From Bolinopsis microptera (lineage: Eukaryota; Ctenophora; Tentaculata; Lobata; Bolinopsidae): 64,000 bases of DNA. The notes beneath the pieces are model-generated. The model was not told the origin of the DNA. It was given only the letters and a program-made list of their open reading frames with translations, and ran no database searches. Each line of letters starts with the position of its first letter. Position 1 is the first letter of the stretch. A program made the position numbers and the translations under genes. The DNA lies in contig NC_087077.1 in the NCBI RefSeq assembly GCF_026151205.1, positions 7,307,983-7,371,982 on the forward strand, read 5' to 3'. This document shows positions 21,774-32,535 of this stretch, in pieces.

Positions 21774-21993
21774 TTGTCATACGTTGATTCACGATGTCAA
21801 TCCTTCGCAGCTCGGTGAGGCACAGTGGTGCATCTCGCCGAGCAACCGAAGGTTGCGAGAAGCATTATTTGATGCGCGCGCGACCCAGTAGTGCATCGCG
21901 CTACAAGTCATACGTTGTATGACCCGCCGCGCACGAAGTGCGCGGCTCCCCCTGTAGCGTCGAAACGACCGTGGGGGTCGCAACGTGATACAA
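21774..21993. mobile_element. 220-bp MITE family B in the right arm, 8-bp target duplication
   Basis: Flanked by GCCTGTTC at 21766-21773 and 21994-22001; absent from the left arm. Ends are imperfect inverted repeats TTGTCATACGTTG and TTGTATCACGTTG (read outward to inward). Inside are short GC-rich palindromes such as CCGCGCACGAAGTGCGCGG. A second family member with the same left end lies at 42522. Confidence 0.85.
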
Positions 21994-22490
21994 GCCTGTT
22001 CATAGTAGCTAGATCAGCTAGGTGCGCTGATCTGAGCGCGCTCAAAAAAGCAAATTGGGGACACGTTTTTGTTGTTTTTTGATAGTCGCGAGTAAAATTT
22101 ACTTTTTAAAAACTTTTGACGAGGTGTTAGAAGCCATCTTAAGGTCTAAAGAGATGAAATCTTGACTAGCACCTACCTGAAAGGCTTTTATCCAACGGGT
22201 TTTTCTCAGATTTTTGATATCTCACTTCCTTTTTCCACAGGTGACCGAAACGTACACGTCATTCTGGACTGCATGCGACTACTCTCGTTACTGAAAGAGG
22301 TGCTGTGCGACACACGATTATCCTAGGATGATGAGAGTTAGTTTCTGGGAAAGCCCTAACGATGCTTTAAAACGATAGGGGCTGAAAATATTATCAATTA
22401 TTGAAAACGTGTCCCCAGGACTTCGTGAAGTCGCGAGATTCGATACCCGTAAAATAATTGTCGCAAACTACTAGCAAAAACGTGTCCCCA

Positions 22491-25400
22491 CGCGCCAGGG
22501 TGTTAAATATTATTGCAAATTTATTATGCATGCAACGCAAATTGATTTATTATGCCGCGCGTAATGTTTGCGCGATGATACGCATAAAAAGAAGTTTGTC
22601 TTTCGCGTTCAAAGTTATCACAATTTGTGACCTGACAGCACGATAAAATGCCAGTCAAACGGTATGCGAGTCTAAGGTTAGAATTTTAAAAACAAAGAGG
22701 GAATGGACGTGGTTAATCTTTGAAAAATATCAAAGGTATTTTCCCAAGACAGCTGTAGATATAATAAGCCATGGCTGCTAATCGTAAGCAATGGTCGAGC
22801 ATTTTCTAGAATAATAAAAACATCCATATCCGGTGCACTGGCCAGGATGACATATACTTCGTGTCTATAAGGTTACAAGCTACAATGACGTAATGCATAG
22901 ACGTTATGCGTTTCGCAAGGACGGTCACCATTGATCTATAATGACAGAATACAATTTGTTCGCCATTTTCGCTACTGATAGTGATGGTGAATTAGAAAAA
23001 ATTGCCATTTCATTTTAATGTAATGTTGAAAATAGCTATTTGGAATACAGCCCCAAACTTGAAAAAGATTGCAAGCAGGTTTAAAGATAGGAAAACTAAA
23101 CTGAAGTGGGGTGGCTACTCAGCAAAGTTATTGTTGGCAAGCAAAGGAAGAGGAGGCTGGGGAGACAATTTGTATGAGATTTAGACTTGATTATTTTGCA
23201 GTTTTCTTATTCTACTTTAGCTTACAGTAAATTTATAGTGACAAGAGACAAGAGAGCTGCATCAAACGTATTGCCAGCCAGAGTCTGAAACAGCAAGTAT
23301 CTTAAATACAGTTTTATTCCAAGAGATCAGAGATTAAAATTTAGTAGTGGGCTTAAACAGCAGGAAACAGCATTGAGAACCTTAAGTTAAATTTCTAATT
23401 GCTTAGTTGGGAAATTAGCAGGCCGTTCTAGTCTAGTAGGCCACGCTCTAAGTCTACTGTAATTTACACCTCACATACGATTCCTTTGCTGTAATGATGA
23501 TTACAGTACTTATCGACTGCAGTAACAAGCCTCGGTGAATGTTTCAACATTTGTATGAAATTTAATGAAACTAGATGAGTAAGAAACTATCGGAAGGTTT
23601 ATCCAACAATAGCAAGTTAAATAGTTTTTCAAAACCGAGCTTAAGTACTCATAAATTTCACAGCAAAGCGAAATGCAAAGTTAAATGTTGGACGTACGTA
23701 TTTATATATAAATAAAATTTGACAAGTAGCTTGTTCAGCATGTACATTGTACATTTTCATGTAGGATTGCAGGGTCAGCAGAATTATACTATACAAACAT
23801 TTTAAAGCTATGGTGTTTAGTGCCCTATTATGGTGTCTACTCATCTATTATTAAATAGCCAAGTATGAAAGGTAACATAATAGCAACATGGTAGTAAATA
23901 TGATACATAGTTAATTTGTCTTATATTTATCTTATATTCGTCTATTTGAGATGCTCAAACCCCATCTTTACGTACTGCAACAGCTCATAAAATGTGGAAT
24001 ATGACATAAAGGAATAATGCATCTGAGTAGCTAGGGCAAATTTTTTGATTTTGCCATTCACACCCTTTTGTAAAAAGGCAATAATGAAAGGTTACGAATG
24101 GACGTTTTTGCAAAAAACGTGGATTTTGGAGATTGCGGTAGGTGGTTTTAGATTTCGTGTTCGTTCGTCACACTTTACCATGGCAAATAGACAACTAGAC
24201 GCACAAGGGTTGTTTGCGGAGATGTGATGTACATTAAAGACAATAGCCTATAGTCAGCATGCATGCGCGGCACAAGTGTATAAGTATTTCAATGTATTAG
24301 GCTATAAGCCCAATTTGTATGTGATACGCGTAGTGAAACATTTTAATTATTATTATCACTTCGAGATGGCCAGGCCTACTCTCATAGCCTCATGGCAATT
24401 GATCGGTGTAGTTGGTGTTGTACACACTGCACTGATAACGATATCACGTTGTACGTGTAATGTAAATATAGTGTGGATAAATGCGAATATATATTCTAAA
24501 TAACTGATAAATGATACGCGTAGTGTACTGAATACTGATGTGTACAATTATAAAACATGAGTATAGTTCACTTTTTGGTTACAATTTCTTGAATTACAGA
24601 TAAAAGCTAAGTTCTACGGCTATTGAATTGAGTCACAAGTTTTCCCTATTAAAGCGTATAATGTTCGTGTTATGAAGTGAGCTGATTAGAGCTTGTAGTG
24701 AATGGAAATCTAGCGTCCGCCACAACGAAACAACGGACGCAATTCTTGTTAGGTCAAGTGTATTTTGATAGTTTAAACACAATGTACTACACAATGTACT
24801 ATATATACAATGTACTACAATTTGACTCGACCCAAATGTTCTATTAAAACCTACAAAGTGTAAAAATAAACATTCTTTCGAACGCCAAAAAATAACATAA
24901 TTTTTATCTAATAAGGAGTATTTCTCGAGTAAGTGATGATAGTAAATGATACCAGAAAGAAATATATAAATCGGGCACCTTATGTCTGAGTTGTAATCCC
25001 AAACGTTCGGATAGTGGGCCCCAAAAGTAGTATAATTAGCTGCAACTATGACACTATTTGATAAATCCTGTATTGTCGAAGAAAATGTCAATAATGTGAG
25101 TTGTGTGAGACGAAATTATTTATAGCTACAGATTGTTGCTTCCAGATGGTGGGCGATAGCTGGTTTCATGGCTCACTAAACAACATTAAATTGTAGCATA
25201 TCATATTATTCTTAAGAAAGAAGTTTAGAATGACCTAGTGACCTCAGTCTCTACTGATTACAACCAGAAAGAACAGTAATCGTGGAAAACATCCAGAACT
25301 TTCCCAGCCGGAGAAACACACTGTGAACATGTCTGAACATGTATGGCGTGCTATTTAGCTTAGATAATAGAGTATCGGTACTTAACAGATCCTTCGGCCA

Positions 25401-26822
25401 TCAAACGTGAACTATGGATAAATAACAATACAAATATGCAATGATAAAACAGTCATTTTAAAGATTCATTGTGACTCTCAGTTTGACCACTACATATTGA
25501 GTCAGCAAGCCATAAGCTCAAGCAGTATAATTAGTACATAACAGTGATGATAACAAGCTTCAAAGTACACATGGAAACGTAATTAATCTCGACAGCCAAC
25601 ATACAGTATAACAGAGAGAGGGATAAATCTGTTACACCATTCAATATGGGTAATTAGTAATTACAACTCATAGGTCTGCATAGGCTTATGAGGTTCAAAT
25701 AAATTCTCTGATGCATAAAAGGTTATACTCAGACTAAACTTATGTAACTTATGTAAATTATGATATTAATTGTGTTAGATGACGTTCTCTAGGATGTATT
25801 ATCATAATAAGTACAATTGAAAAAAAAGGTATAGAAAAGTTAGGTAAGACTGTCAGATGGATTATGTATGTCAAATAAAAGCCATTATATTGTACAATAC
25901 AGTTAAGCTTTTATACCTATTTTGAATTCAGTTAATGAACTAATGAACTCTGTTCTCATCAACCATGATTCATGACTTGCTCTTTATCTATAAATTTATT
26001 GACTTATTACCTATTACCCTGGCCCTGAACTCTGATTATGCCAATTAGTTTAGTCATTATGCGTATGTAAGTATTTATCCCCAATTGATAATGTACTTCC
26101 ATATGAATCCCAGCGATAAACATAAGGCTTAATGAATTCCTGTTGTCTCTTTCTGGTAAGCTCCTTCTAATTTGGAAAATATTTCGTTTAGAAATAATGA
26201 GACGACCAAATGCAGAACTAATCTATCGAATTATAATTATATCCACATAGACTCCACACTCAAAACAAGATGTGACATCCTCGGGCAAACATCCTCAAAT
26301 TATTTGTCATTATTGTAACGGTATATTAGAACCAGACAGAAACAAAGTGTGAAGGGCCTGATCGGAACCCCTCGGTTTCAGTTCCTTGTTTGACACTGCC
26401 GTACAGCGATTAGGACATTCACCGAGTTCGCCAAGGCTGGGCACATAGCTCACTCCACAAGATGCTCTGTCATATTATAGTGTTGAAAGTATTAAAACTC
26501 TAATCCTTCTAATAATGATCCTTCTAATTCTCTGTAGTGTCAGGACTTTGCTCTGGGGTGTTCAGAAGATCTTATGGGCATGTTAACTCCTATAAAAACT
26601 CGGCAGTATCCAAGAAGCTCGACCCAGTCCGTGCACCAGTTTGCAGAATACTTATTTCATGATGGTTCATGGTAAGCAGATCATATGAATAGTATCTTGG
26701 ATGCAATTAGTTACGACTAGCATTAATTAAAATACTGGTATATCCTGCTATGCATACGACCTATATGACCATTTTATAATTTATTCCTCCTCAATTTGTC
26801 CCCTCCATATGTAAAAGCCAAA
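22491..26822. other. Gene-poor stretch, nothing recognised
   Basis: AT-rich sequence with only short open frames. The longest (minus strand, 24633-25091, 152 codons) begins with TTG and has no family features. No RNA gene or clear element ends were seen. Confidence 0.5.
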
Positions 26823-27161
26823 AGGGTAAGGGTAAGGGTAAGGGTAAGGGTAAGGGTAAGGTAATGGTAAGGGTAAGGGTAAGGGTAAGGGTAAGGGTAA
26901 GGGTAAGGGTAAGGGTAATGGTAAGGGTAAGGCTAAGGGTAAGGGTAAGGGTAAGGGTAAGGGTAAGGGTAAGGGTAAGGGTAAGGGTAAGGGTATGTGT
27001 AAGGGTAAGGGTAAGGGTAAGGGTAAGGGTAAGGGTAAGGGTAAGGGTAAGGGTAAGGGTAAGGGTAAGGGTAAGGGTAAGGGTAAGGGTAAGGGTAAGG
27101 GTAAGGGTAAGGGTAAGGGTAAGGGTAAGGGTAAGGGTAAGGGTAAGGGTAAGGGTAAGGG
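26823..27161. repeat. GGGTAA hexamer array, about 56 units
   Basis: Nearly perfect tandem GGGTAA with a few variants (GGTAAT, GGCTAA, GGTATGTGT). It differs from the metazoan telomere hexamer TTAGGG, whose rotations give GGGTTA rather than GGGTAA. The open frames over it (PLPLPL, RVRVRV, YPYPYP) are repeat artefacts. Confidence 0.97.
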
Positions 27162-27362
27162 CACAACGTAAGGCTTGAAATCTTCATATAATCATCATAG
27201 TTGTAATTGTAACAAAAGCAAAATTTGATCAGTCAAAATTCCTAGCACTATTTTAGGAATTATCTCTGGTGTACGACAGGGTAATGTCAGCTAGTATTCT
27301 CATGAACCTCTGATCGAAGAGAATATTGCGTTGAAGATCTACACCAACTCAAAGAAGATCTG

Positions 27363-27602
27363 ATGAGGAGTGGCCACAAGGAAGATATGCTGGAGGAAAT
27401 GGAACCGAAAGCTGTCCTTCGAGCAATAGAGAACGAACTCTATAGTGACAGCAAGACCCCGAAAGCGAAAACGGACAAGGTTGTTTTCTCGGTCAAGTTC
27501 TTCGAGGAAGTGAGTGAGTTCAGAAAACTGAGAGGATCTCTTCGAGAGGACATTGAACACCTCTGTGGAGAGTTGGAATACATGCAGCCACCTCTAGCTT
27601 GA
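27363..27602 (+). other. Unrecognised 79-codon open frame next to the LINE fragment
   Basis: Starts with ATG and reads a charged, soluble-looking sequence (EEMEPKAVLRAIENELYSD at about residues 11-29). It ends where the reverse-transcriptase frame begins in another frame. It could be a frameshifted upstream part of the same retroelement or an unrelated exon; I do not recognise it. Confidence 0.25.
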
Positions 27603-27997
27603 AAAATGGGAGGGCTAATGGTCCCGATGAAATACCCAACGAGCTAATTAAGTACTCTAATAGTACAGTTCATGAACATTATGCTGGAATCATCAACAGT
27701 TGTTTCGAGACACATACTTTCCCCATTTCCATTGGAGAGGCTACTATAACACCCTTACAGAAGCCTAAAAAACATATTGGTCCTCTGAAGAATTTACGTC
27801 CACTCACCTTGTCCAATGCAGCCAGAAAAATTCTGTCTATGGCTACTCTTAAAAGGATAGAAGAAAAAGTGAACGCCTTCACTGGTCCATGGCAGTGTGC
27901 ATATAAACGTGCTCGTTCTTGTGCTGATATTGTTTAGTGTCAGCGAGTTCTACTGTCAGTTGTCCAAAGGAAGAATTCTCATTATCGCTAATGTCCC
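27585..27997 (+). pseudogene. RTE-like LINE reverse transcriptase, N-terminal fragment
   Basis: The frame reads LKNGRANGPDEIPNELIKYS, then ITPLQKPKKHIGPLKNLRPL and ACADI-type sequence (QCAYKRARSCADIV), the first conserved blocks of non-LTR reverse transcriptases. A stop interrupts it at 27937. Similarity continues briefly (QRVLLSVVQRKNSHYR) to about 27997 and then ends before the motif A aspartate. The missing part is picked up at 31683 on the same strand. Confidence 0.82.
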
Positions 27998-30778
27998 CTC
28001 CATTATCATTATTGATATCCCACTCAGTTAAACAAAAATTCAGCTAAACAAAAATTCAATTTTATGCCATTTATTACAGAGTAAACAAGTTAACAATAAA
28101 TCAATTTGATATTTAAAGGAATCCTAATTCAATGTGTAGTATGGTTGTCACTCTTTAAATAGATTAGATATAGGTTGACGGGGCAAAGGAGTGTGCGTGC
28201 TGTTCGCTATTGCTCACACCAAACGGCAACCTAGTAAATGTTTTGTATGGACACCGGTCTCCATCACGATACAAAATTAGGATTGTAGAATTTATTGTAT
28301 AACTTTTAGCGCAGTGAAGGGAGCGGTGTGGTGCATTAATAGAGTGACAGCCTACTGATTTAGAGTTGTTTTTAAGTGAGCATAATGGGTATATTTTTGG
28401 ACCTAAAGGCTTTACTATGGCAACTTTAAAATTGGTTCTTTTAATCATTTATTAAATATCACTTTAAAAATATATAAATCGGGAATCTGTTCACACTGTG
28501 AACCAGTCCTATATAAAAAACCCTCTTAAATTAAATACTAAAAACGTCTCAATAATGGAAATAGTCATACAATTAAGAAATTTACCAAATTCTTAATATC
28601 TACCTTAAGAGAAAAATACCTACCTAAGTCAATGTCTACCTGTAATACACTAAATATTAGGTTAAATACATAGGTGGTGGAGTCAGCACACATTTACCAA
28701 AATCAAAATTTTTTAATAGGAGGAACCTATGGGCCGAGAACACTTTACACTGGATTAAATTTGTTGAAGGGGATTGTTTTCAAATGACAGCTGCATTATG
28801 TCATAATCACTTGAAGTCCATGCTGAATCATTATAAGCATGTTGCAGCTTTAGAAGTGCCTTTTTCAGGCGACTTTTAGCAAGGCTAATCTTGCTGCTGA
28901 CCGTCAAATTCGAAGTCGTATTGTTGTCTTAACAAGACTTTCATTTTGTCCGCTAGTGGGGCTACTGCTCTGAAGGTCAGCCGGAGCTTGATTTCCTGCC
29001 CACCGCTTGGTATTGGGGAACGTCTTGGCTGTGCATCTTCAACTGCTCTAGTAATCAATCCACCGTGGACAATGAAATAGTGGCACAGTTTACTCACTTC
29101 TAGCGGGATGTGGCCACAAGTTACTTTAACGGGAAAAACTCCCATTTTCTTTAGTCTACACACTGCACACGAGAAGCGATCAATCTTTAGCGACTCAGCT
29201 GATGTCTCTCGCTCCACTGTTACTTAGCGGGTGAAACTCTTAAAATATTTGTTTCAAAGGACCGTCGACGAGTCCAACTCGGCGCGCGTCCTGGTAGGTT
29301 ATAAAGTTACAATGCACTGTTACACGCTCTTCAGGTTCCGCCTTTGTCCAGTCAGTAGCTTTGTAAACACTATCATTTCATTACCCAGCGTGATTTACCG
29401 CGCCAGATTAATGAAATGACGCCGCGCTATATCCGTGAACCTACCGTCACTTATATCTTATATTTTATATTTTGTATCTCTTACTACGTAACACGAAATT
29501 AAGTTGTATCACACTCCCGGTTTTGGACCCCAATGTTAACCTTGCAGCAACTGTGTCAGCCCAATATACTCTAGAAGTATGATCACACTTATTTTAATGA
29601 ACAAAAGACCCATAATTAATATAATCAGATACTCGTCAACAGCAGCAGTTTCCGTCCGTGTGATGTGTTGTCCTCCTCCTTTCTGTGTCCCCGTCGTTTT
29701 GTTTTGTGAAATGTATTGTAGTAGTGTTTTAATATTTAAATCGAACGCAACTCAATAGTTAATAATAACAAACACAAATACTATTTCAAATAATTGATTA
29801 ATATCGATTTATACGAACCAAACATTAATTATTTCTTAATAACCTTTTATATATGTGTTAAACGATCCAGGGCATATCTAAAATTCGATAATGAACTTCA
29901 TATATTATTAGTGCCGCGTGCTGATAAATATTCTGGGAATCAATCCACCCAATCGTGGCGATAACATATTTTTGTGCTTGGCCGGTTTTAGGTTTGAGTT
30001 TGTGCTCCAAAAGTGGTAAATCGGGTGCTAGTAAAGCTCTTGCAGGCAACTGGCTCCTTTTGCCAACTGCTTTTGGTTTAAGCGCTGACTCACATTTGGA
30101 ACTGGCACTGGTATAATTGTAATATCCTACGAAGTCAGCATGCTATATTATTTTGCAAAACTCGTTTAATATCTTGACAATATTTAAAGTTTATGGATTT
30201 AGGTTTAGGCGCGGCGCACCGCTTATATGTTATAGCTCATTCAGCTTCTGTTTTCAGCGATGTGTTGCTACACACTGTATAGCATGTGGATCAAGCGCGG
30301 TGCCGCGCCTAAGCAGCAAAAGAGTTATTTATTTTAAAATTTATTTTTGTATCTCAAAAATGATGTAAAGTTTTTAATATGACGTAGAATTAAAGCTATT
30401 TCCGTACAGCCTAAGTGCTAAGCATGCTCGTTAGAAAAACTATGAACAATGAACATAACATGCTAGCTTTCTTTATTTTTGTAAGTCGCGTCGGCTGACA
30501 TCTTGGGTTGTACTGGATGTAACAAGTTTATTATCGGATGTCTACTTATATTTATTATGATATCATTATTCATTGTAATGGCAATAAAATTTAAATTTTG
30601 TTTTACAAAAAAAAAAAAAAAAACATGAAATCCTCGAGATGCGATCGCAGCCGCAAATTCCAGGGAAAGATTAGACTTGGGCGTTGTTTTTTTAACTATC
30701 CCTTGTTTAGAACTTTGATTTAATAACAAAAAATACTATTAGCTTCCTCCCTGTGACCACGGGTTTTCTAGTATTATA
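27998..30778. other. Non-LINE block separating the two reverse-transcriptase fragments
   Basis: Contains a possible remnant at 28885-29217 (listed separately), an A run of about 18 bases near 30606-30622, and a GC-rich word GAGTCCAACTCGGCGCGCGT near 29268 that recurs near 35654. Otherwise no gene is seen. With the MITE at 30779-31551 it makes up about 3.7 kb lying between two parts of one LINE coding region. Confidence 0.5.
28885..29217 (-). pseudogene. Open frame with a weak HIRAN-like signature
   Basis: A 110-codon frame bounded upstream by TAA and lacking an ATG near its start (the first candidate is GTG). The segment CGHIPLEVSKLCHYFIVHGG followed by RRSPIPSGGQEIKLRLTF resembles, from memory of the family only, HIRAN-type modules in short open frames of invertebrate genomes. 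There is no helicase or nuclease partner next to it. It may be a gene remnant or part of a mobile element; the family call is tentative. Confidence 0.3.
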
Positions 30779-31551
30779 CAGGGTGGGCCAAAAGTCAGTA
30801 CCCATACGTTGGCCTTTATAGCTCAGTCACTGAGTGCCCAATTGAAATAATTCTTTCTGGTATAACTTAGTACCACCACTGGTTCGAGGAATTTGTCAAA
30901 TCGAAAAATATTCGTGTTCATTTTTTTCAAATGAAGATTCATTTTCGCATTTCTTTGATAATTTGGATAGTCGGATCGAGCTAAATTTTATTGAATTGTT
31001 TTTGGCCATTCGAATTACGTCTGTCCTGAAAAAATTAGATTTATAGCTTCTCAGATGACCGAGATACGAAGCATAACAAGTTTATTTAATTCATAACGTG
31101 TGATCAGGTGATTGGCTTACCTAATCACGTGATAAGGTGACCCCGTTAACTACCACGTTAAACTTTATGGGGATCGTTAAGGCTGCCCAATTAAGGTGTC
31201 ATGTCACGGTGTCACATAATCACCCAATCAATTTTGCTAACGAGATACACAAATCGCTTGATAACTTCGTCATTTCTAATCCGTTTCACATCATTTTTTC
31301 AGATCAGATGCAAAATATAATAATCTACTGTCTCAAAAATAATTAGGCGTCCAACATGTTCAGAGAGAACAATATAGGTGTTTTAATATTGAATGGGCGT
31401 GGTCTAAAATATTCGAATTTTCAAATTTTGGCGTCGGAATCCTCGAACAAGTAGGTACAGTATGCCATCTGAAAAGCAAAAACTCTCAATTATAAAAGGC
31501 GGCGGAGGTATAAGACCCTAACGTATGGGTACTGACTTTTGGCCCAGCCTG
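30779..31551. mobile_element. 773-bp mariner-type MITE with TA target duplication
   Basis: Inverted ends match over about 32 bases with one mismatch: CAGGGTGGGCCAAAAGTCAG on the left, and CTGACTTTTGGCCCAGCCTG on the right. Both continue inward with the complementary TACCCATACGTT / AACGTATGGGTA. TA flanks both ends (30777-30778 and 31552-31553). No transposase is encoded; the inner open frame at 31137-31346 has no family features. Confidence 0.92.
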
Positions 31552-31682
31552 TATAATACATATAGATCTTAGGGGAGATTAAAATAAAGGCAGTGTGAAA
31601 ATTACTGTTCGATAGTTGTTTGAATTTTATGTTATGCCACTATTATCGAATAACTATCGTAACCATGCATCTTCAGATCTCA

Positions 31683-32530
31683 CCTTCCCGACATCCTGGC
31701 TTCCTACGGCTTTCCTAAAAAATTGATAAAAGCCATTATGTCACTCTACATCAACACTAAGGCTAAAATCATGACCCCTGAAGGTATAACCTTAGAATTC
31801 ATTACCAACCTCGGAATTCTCCAGGGCGATGTTCTTGCGCCTCTCATTTTTATCATCGTCCTGGATTTCATACTTATAGACTGGCAATAGGGCCACGTGA
31901 TGGGTTTAAAGTTGGCAGTAACTACATTGCTGATTTGGACTTCGCCGATGACCTAGCAACAATTACTGACAGCTCCAGCGAAAATGGCCGCAGCCCTGAC
32001 ATAGCAGCCCGTTATGGTCTCCTTATTAACATCGAAAAGACCAAATACATGTCCTACAACATCCTGCGACCTGTCAACTCAGACATATTAGATTTCCACA
32101 CTTGAAATCTAATATGTCTAGGAAGATCAAGACTAAGATTTTTCGAACTGCAGTAGAACCTGTTCTGCTGTATGGCGCCGAAACCTGGACTCTTAAAAAG
32201 GCTGATATTAGAGCACTAGACGGTGTTTATACTAGAATGCTACAAAGGGTCTTTGGTATCTCATGGAAATCACATACACCTAACTCCGTTCTTTACGGAA
32301 AGATTCCATCGGTGACAGATACTATAAAGACACGAAGACTTCGTTTTGCAGGACATGTCTACTGTCTACTGCAGGACCAACCTGCTCAACAACTCCTTTT
32401 TTGGCAACCATCCTATGGCCAGCGTTATCGAGGACAACCACATAAGACCTTCTTGGACGTTCTACTTGAAGACACTGGAATGGAACCTGACCAGCTGCGT
32501 TTGCTCATGTGTGATAGAGATAAATGGAGA
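31683..32530 (+). pseudogene. RTE-like LINE reverse transcriptase, catalytic and C-terminal fragment
   Basis: Reads ILASYGFPKKLIKAIMSLY and GILQGDVLAPLIF (the conserved QG loop). A frameshift near 31880 is followed by YIADLDFADDLATITDS, the catalytic -ADD- motif. After a stop at 32103-32105 the frame at 32102-32581 gives LLYGAETWTLKKADIRALDG and DRDKWRRK, the C-terminal hallmark of RTE-type elements. True similarity ends near WRRK (about 32530); the rest of that frame (KQQFFKKTTILF) is read through the tail of the oppositely oriented LINE at 32536. Several frameshifts and stops make it dead. Confidence 0.85.
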
Positions 32531-32535
32531 AGAAA

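Larger units (their letters stand above)
14011..22490. mobile_element. Composite foldback element with ~1-kb outer inverted arms carrying 5S rRNA genes
   Basis: The left end TGGGGACACGTTTTTGCTAG (14011) is repeated inverted at the right end (CTAGCAAAAACGTGTCCCCA, ending 22490). The similarity continues inward for about 1 kb through the 5S genes to CAGAATTG (15051) and CAATTCTG (21221). Beyond those points it continues as 18746-20100 against 20330-21220. Removing the nested insertion at 15059-18737 (with one copy of its target duplication) restores a continuous left arm. The motif GGGGACACGTTTT recurs inside each arm near 14091 and 14435 and at the mirrored sites. No target duplication outside the ends and no transposase were found, so the element is non-autonomous and the superfamily is unknown. 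Confidence 0.8.
21221..22490. repeat. Right outer inverted arm
   Basis: Inverted counterpart of 14011-15058. It carries the second 5S gene and one extra MITE (21774-21993). Small differences (for example TCATCGGAGC in the left arm versus TCATCAGAGC here in the same orientation) show that the arms are old enough to have diverged, which argues against a simple assembly artefact. Confidence 0.9.

Noticed and set aside
14011-22490. Assembly artefact (inverted collapse) as the sole explanation for the palindrome
   Set aside because: The arms differ by substitutions, small indels and distinct insertions with their own target duplications, so they are separate real sequences. Long-read confirmation would still be decisive.
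24633-25091. 152-codon minus-strand open frame
   Set aside because: Starts with TTG and has no recognisable domain; an open run of this length can occur by chance in 64 kb. Kept as unproven.
26823-27161. Interstitial telomere
   Set aside because: The hexamer is GGGTAA, not a rotation or complement of TTAGGG.
26781-27187. PLPLPL/RVRVRV/YPYPYP proteins
   Set aside because: Hexamer repeat artefacts with all frames open.
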